Source of the DNA: Zeimonas sp041678445 | Lineage (GTDB): Bacteria; Pseudomonadota; Gammaproteobacteria; Burkholderiales; Burkholderiaceae_E | NCBI GenBank assembly: GCA_041678445.1 | Contig: JBAYOD010000007.1 | Coordinates: forward strand, 1-34,048 | Direction: 5' to 3' | DNA length: 34,048 nt | Shown: positions 32,134 through 34,048 of the stretch, piece after piece | Position numbering within the stretch: position 1 is the stretch's first letter | Layout of the letters: each line of letters opens with the position of its first letter | Notes under the pieces: model-generated | Seen by the model: only the letters and a program-made list of their open reading frames with translations | Databases searched by the model: none | What the model was told of the DNA's origin: nothing | Translations under genes and position numbers: made by a program

Positions 32134-32507
32134 GCAAGGAAACGCCTGTTCCCCCCTCACCGCCGGGCGGTGTCCGCGCCGGCGTGCTGCAACTTGCCTT
32201 CAAGGAGAAGGCCGCTCTGTACGCCGCCTACATGCCCTTCATCGACGGCGGAGGTCTGTTCGTCCCGACCACCCGGCCAGCCAATCTGGGCGATGAGATC
32301 TATCTGGTCATCCAGTTGATCGACGACCCGAACCGGCTGCCGGTGACCGGCAAGATCGTGTGGATCACGCCGGCAGGTTCGCCCGGACGCCAGCAGGGCA
32401 TCGGCGTGCAGTTTCCCAAGGACGAGGTCGGCGCCCAGTTGCGCGACCGGATCGAGACGCTGCTCGGCGGCACACTGAGGGCTTCTCGCCCGACCCACAC
32501 GATCTGA
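32130..32507 (+). CDS. pilZ: PilZ domain protein (type IV pilus biogenesis type)
   Basis: A 125-residue PilZ-domain protein. The sequence LQLAFKEKAALYAAYMPFIDGGGLFVPT and the segment PVTGKIVWITPAG match the original PilZ of Pseudomonas type IV pili. The c-di-GMP-binding RxxxR and (D/N)xSxxG motifs are missing; DGGG (39-42) stands where the latter would be. Like its Pseudomonas relative, it therefore probably does not bind c-di-GMP but works with pilus assembly proteins. Gene order tmk-holB-pilZ-tatD is the same as in Pseudomonas aeruginosa. It overlaps holB by ATGA and shares a base with the TatD start (TGATG). Confidence 0.92.
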   Translation: MSKETPVPPSPPGGVRAGVLQLAFKEKAALYAAYMPFIDGGGLFVPTTRPANLGDEIYLVIQLIDDPNRLPVTGKIVWITPAGSPGRQQGIGVQFPKDEVGAQLRDRIETLLGGTLRASRPTHTI

Positions 32508-33298
32508 TGTTCATCGACTCCCACTGTCACCTGGATTTCCCGGAACTGGCCGGACGCCTCGACGCGATCCTCGCCAACATGGCCGCCAACGACGTCGGTC
32601 AGGCCCTGTGCATCAGCGTCACGCTGCCGGACTTTCCGCGCGTGCTCGCCGTGGCCGAGCGCGACGCGCGCCTGCACGCCTCGGTCGGCGTCCATCCCGA
32701 CTACGCCGACACCGAAGAGCCCGACGTTGCCACGCTGGTCCGGCTCGCCGATCACCCGAAGATCGTGGCGATCGGCGAGACCGGCCTCGACTACTACCGC
32801 GAGCCGCGCGACGATCCCGAGGCCTGCCAACGACTGCGCGAGCGCCAGCAGCACCGCTTCCGGGTCCACATCCAGGCCGCCCGCGAAACCGGCAAGCCAC
32901 TGGTCGTCCATACCCGGTCGGCCTCGGCCGATACGATCCGCCTGCTGAAGGAGGAGGGCGCCGACGGCTGCGGCGGAGTCATGCACTGTTTCACCGAAGA
33001 CTGGGAAACCGCCCGGGCAGCACTCGACCTCGGTTTTCACATCTCGTTCTCGGGCATCGTCACCTTCCGCAATGCCGAAGCGCTGCGCAGCGTCGCCGCC
33101 AAGGTACCGGTCGACCGCCTGCTCGTCGAAACCGACGCGCCGTATCTGGCACCGGTGCCCCACCGCGGCAAGACCAACGAACCGGCCTTCGTGCGCCATG
33201 TCGCCGAGCGGATCGCTGAACTCAGGCAGCTGCCGCTTGCCGAGATTGCCGAGCGCACGACTCGCAACTGCGTCGCCCTGTTCGGATTGCCGGCCTGA
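32507..33298 (+). CDS. TatD family metal-dependent hydrolase
   Basis: A 263-residue TIM-barrel metal hydrolase/nuclease of the TatD/YcfH family. Metal ligands and catalytic residues are visible: His6 and His8 in IDSHCHLD, Glu91 in IGETGLDYYR, His135 in VVHTRSA, His160 in VMHCFTED, and Asp210 in VETDAPYLAP. Members act as 3'-5' exonucleases or D-aminoacyl-tRNA deacylase-like enzymes. The ATG at 32507 uses the last base of the pilZ stop (TGATG); the frame extends upstream to 32360 only within pilZ. Length is typical. An exported ankyrin protein gene follows after 16 bases. Confidence 0.94.
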   Translation: MFIDSHCHLDFPELAGRLDAILANMAANDVGQALCISVTLPDFPRVLAVAERDARLHASVGVHPDYADTEEPDVATLVRLADHPKIVAIGETGLDYYREPRDDPEACQRLRERQQHRFRVHIQAARETGKPLVVHTRSASADTIRLLKEEGADGCGGVMHCFTEDWETARAALDLGFHISFSGIVTFRNAEALRSVAAKVPVDRLLVETDAPYLAPVPHRGKTNEPAFVRHVAERIAELRQLPLAEIAERTTRNCVALFGLPA

Positions 33299-33314
33299 TC
33301 CGGAGACCCGGGAA

Positions 33315-34048
33315 ATGAAGGAAATCTTCTGCCTCACCCTGGCCCTGCTCGTCGCAGCGCTCGGCCCGGTGCCTGCTCAGGCCCAGTCGACCCGTGTCGC
33401 CGCCGCCTCGCAAGCCTTCTGGAACGCCGTCCGGCTCGATGACGTCAAGGCACTGCAGACCGAGATGCTGCGCGGGGCCAGCGCCAATGCCCGGCATCCG
33501 GAATACGGCCCGGCGATCGTCACAGCCGCCCGTGAACGCTCGCCGAAGGTGGTCGCCTATCTGGCCGAGTTGCGGGGAACGCGGATCGATGCCCCCAATC
33601 GGCACGATGAAACGGCACTGATGCTGGTTTCGCTGCAAGGCGATCTGGCCACCGCCCGCCTGCTGGTCGCGCGTGGCGCCGAAATCAACCGGCAGGGCTG
33701 GACACCGCTGCACTACGCAGCCTCCGGCGGCCATCCGACCGTCGTCGAGTTCCTGCTCGAAGCCCATGCCTATATCGATGCGCAGTCGGCGAACGGAACC
33801 ACGCCGCTGATGATGGCTGCCCGCCACAAGCACACCACCGTCGTGCGGCTGCTGATCGAAGCCGGCGCCGACCCGAGCCTCGAAAACGACGCCGGCTACG
33901 ATGCCGCACGCTACATGGCTGCGCATGGCGAGGCGGGCGAGGCGCAATGGCTGCGCGAGCAGGCCCAGGCCTTCAGGAAACGCTACGGCAGTGTCGAAGC
34001 CCCTGTTCCGGCTGCCCCCCCTGTTCCGGCTGCCGCGCCAGGTCCGGC
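33315..34048 (+). CDS. Exported ankyrin-repeat protein, 5' part
   Basis: An ATG at 33315, eight bases after CGGAGA, opens a frame that stays open to the window end: 244 codons are visible and the C-terminus is missing. Residues 1-23 form a signal peptide (MKEIFCLTLALLVAALGPVP..., cleavage expected after AQA), so the product is periplasmic. About five ankyrin units cover residues 34-190; the clearest are HDETALMLVSLQGDLATARLL, GWTPLHYAASGGHPTVVEFL and GTTPLMMAARHKHTTVVRLL, followed by GADPSLEN. A Pro/Ala-rich stretch then begins (APVPAAPPVPAAAP), encoded by an 18-base tandem repeat. It is the apparent last visible gene of the mltG-tmk-holB-pilZ-tatD operon. Its function is unknown; ankyrin units suggest protein binding. 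Confidence 0.88.
   Translation, partial: MKEIFCLTLALLVAALGPVPAQAQSTRVAAASQAFWNAVRLDDVKALQTEMLRGASANARHPEYGPAIVTAARERSPKVVAYLAELRGTRIDAPNRHDETALMLVSLQGDLATARLLVARGAEINRQGWTPLHYAASGGHPTVVEFLLEAHAYIDAQSANGTTPLMMAARHKHTTVVRLLIEAGADPSLENDAGYDAARYMAAHGEAGEAQWLREQAQAFRKRYGSVEAPVPAAPPVPAAAPGP
34001..34034 (+). repeat. 18-base-period direct repeat coding a Pro/Ala linker
   Basis: CCCTGTTCCGGCTGCC at 34001-34016 recurs identically at 34019-34034, a period of 18 bases (six codons). It encodes APVPAAPPVPAA in the ankyrin protein. The array may continue beyond the window edge. Confidence 0.7.

Overview
The window looks like a chromosomal segment of a high-G+C betaproteobacterium, most likely of the order Burkholderiales. 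This is inferred from G/C-biased third codon positions throughout, a Bug-family solute receptor at the left edge, a DUF4936-type protein, the yciB-bolA-parvulin gene order and the mltG-tmk-holB-pilZ-tatD order. No rRNA, tRNA, CRISPR array, insertion sequence, phage gene or replication origin was found. No stretch of more than 300 bases lacks a gene; the longest gap is the ahpC/tadA divergent region, about 210 bases.

Layout. (1) 1-2850, plus strand: the 3' part of a tripartite-tricarboxylate-transporter receptor, undecaprenyl-diphosphatase (uppP) and an amidase. (2) 2945-9898: redox and protein-quality genes. ahpC-ahpF lie on the minus strand behind a recognisable OxyR-like site. tadA is divergent from them. 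A yciB-bolA-parvulin operon and a selO-msrB pair lie on the minus strand. Between these two operons is an unlisted 42-codon, strongly basic small gene on the plus strand. (3) 10001-26520, plus strand: a catabolic cluster with an acyl-CoA ligase, a complete Liv-type ABC importer (receptor, two permeases, two ATPases), a fused enoyl-CoA hydratase/3-hydroxyacyl-CoA dehydrogenase, a thiolase, an acyl-CoA dehydrogenase, two short-chain dehydrogenases, a hotdog thioesterase, a medium-chain reductase and an HSL-type esterase. A GNAT acetyltransferase follows. (4) 27032-29348, minus strand: ygfZ, a DUF4936 protein and an NRDE (TANGO2-like) protein, tightly overlapped. (5) 29432-34048, plus strand: mltG, tmk, holB, pilZ, a TatD nuclease and an exported ankyrin protein cut by the window end.

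How the genes work together. Region 3 contains every step of a beta-oxidation cycle (activation, dehydrogenation, hydration, second dehydrogenation, thiolysis) beside an importer of the kind usually annotated for branched-chain amino acids. The simplest reading is uptake and degradation of a carboxylic acid, perhaps released from an ester; the substrate is not visible in the sequence. The two ATPases of the importer appear to form one canonical and one degenerate ATP site. Region 2 is a peroxide and protein-repair neighbourhood under probable OxyR control at ahpC. Region 5 is a conserved housekeeping operon with stop/start overlaps implying translational coupling.

The most useful non-routine observations are the OxyR site abutting the ahpC promoter, the small basic gene at 7757-7885, the asymmetric LivF/LivG ATPase pair, a perfect 12-bp hairpin just before the uppP start, and several strong intercistronic hairpins.
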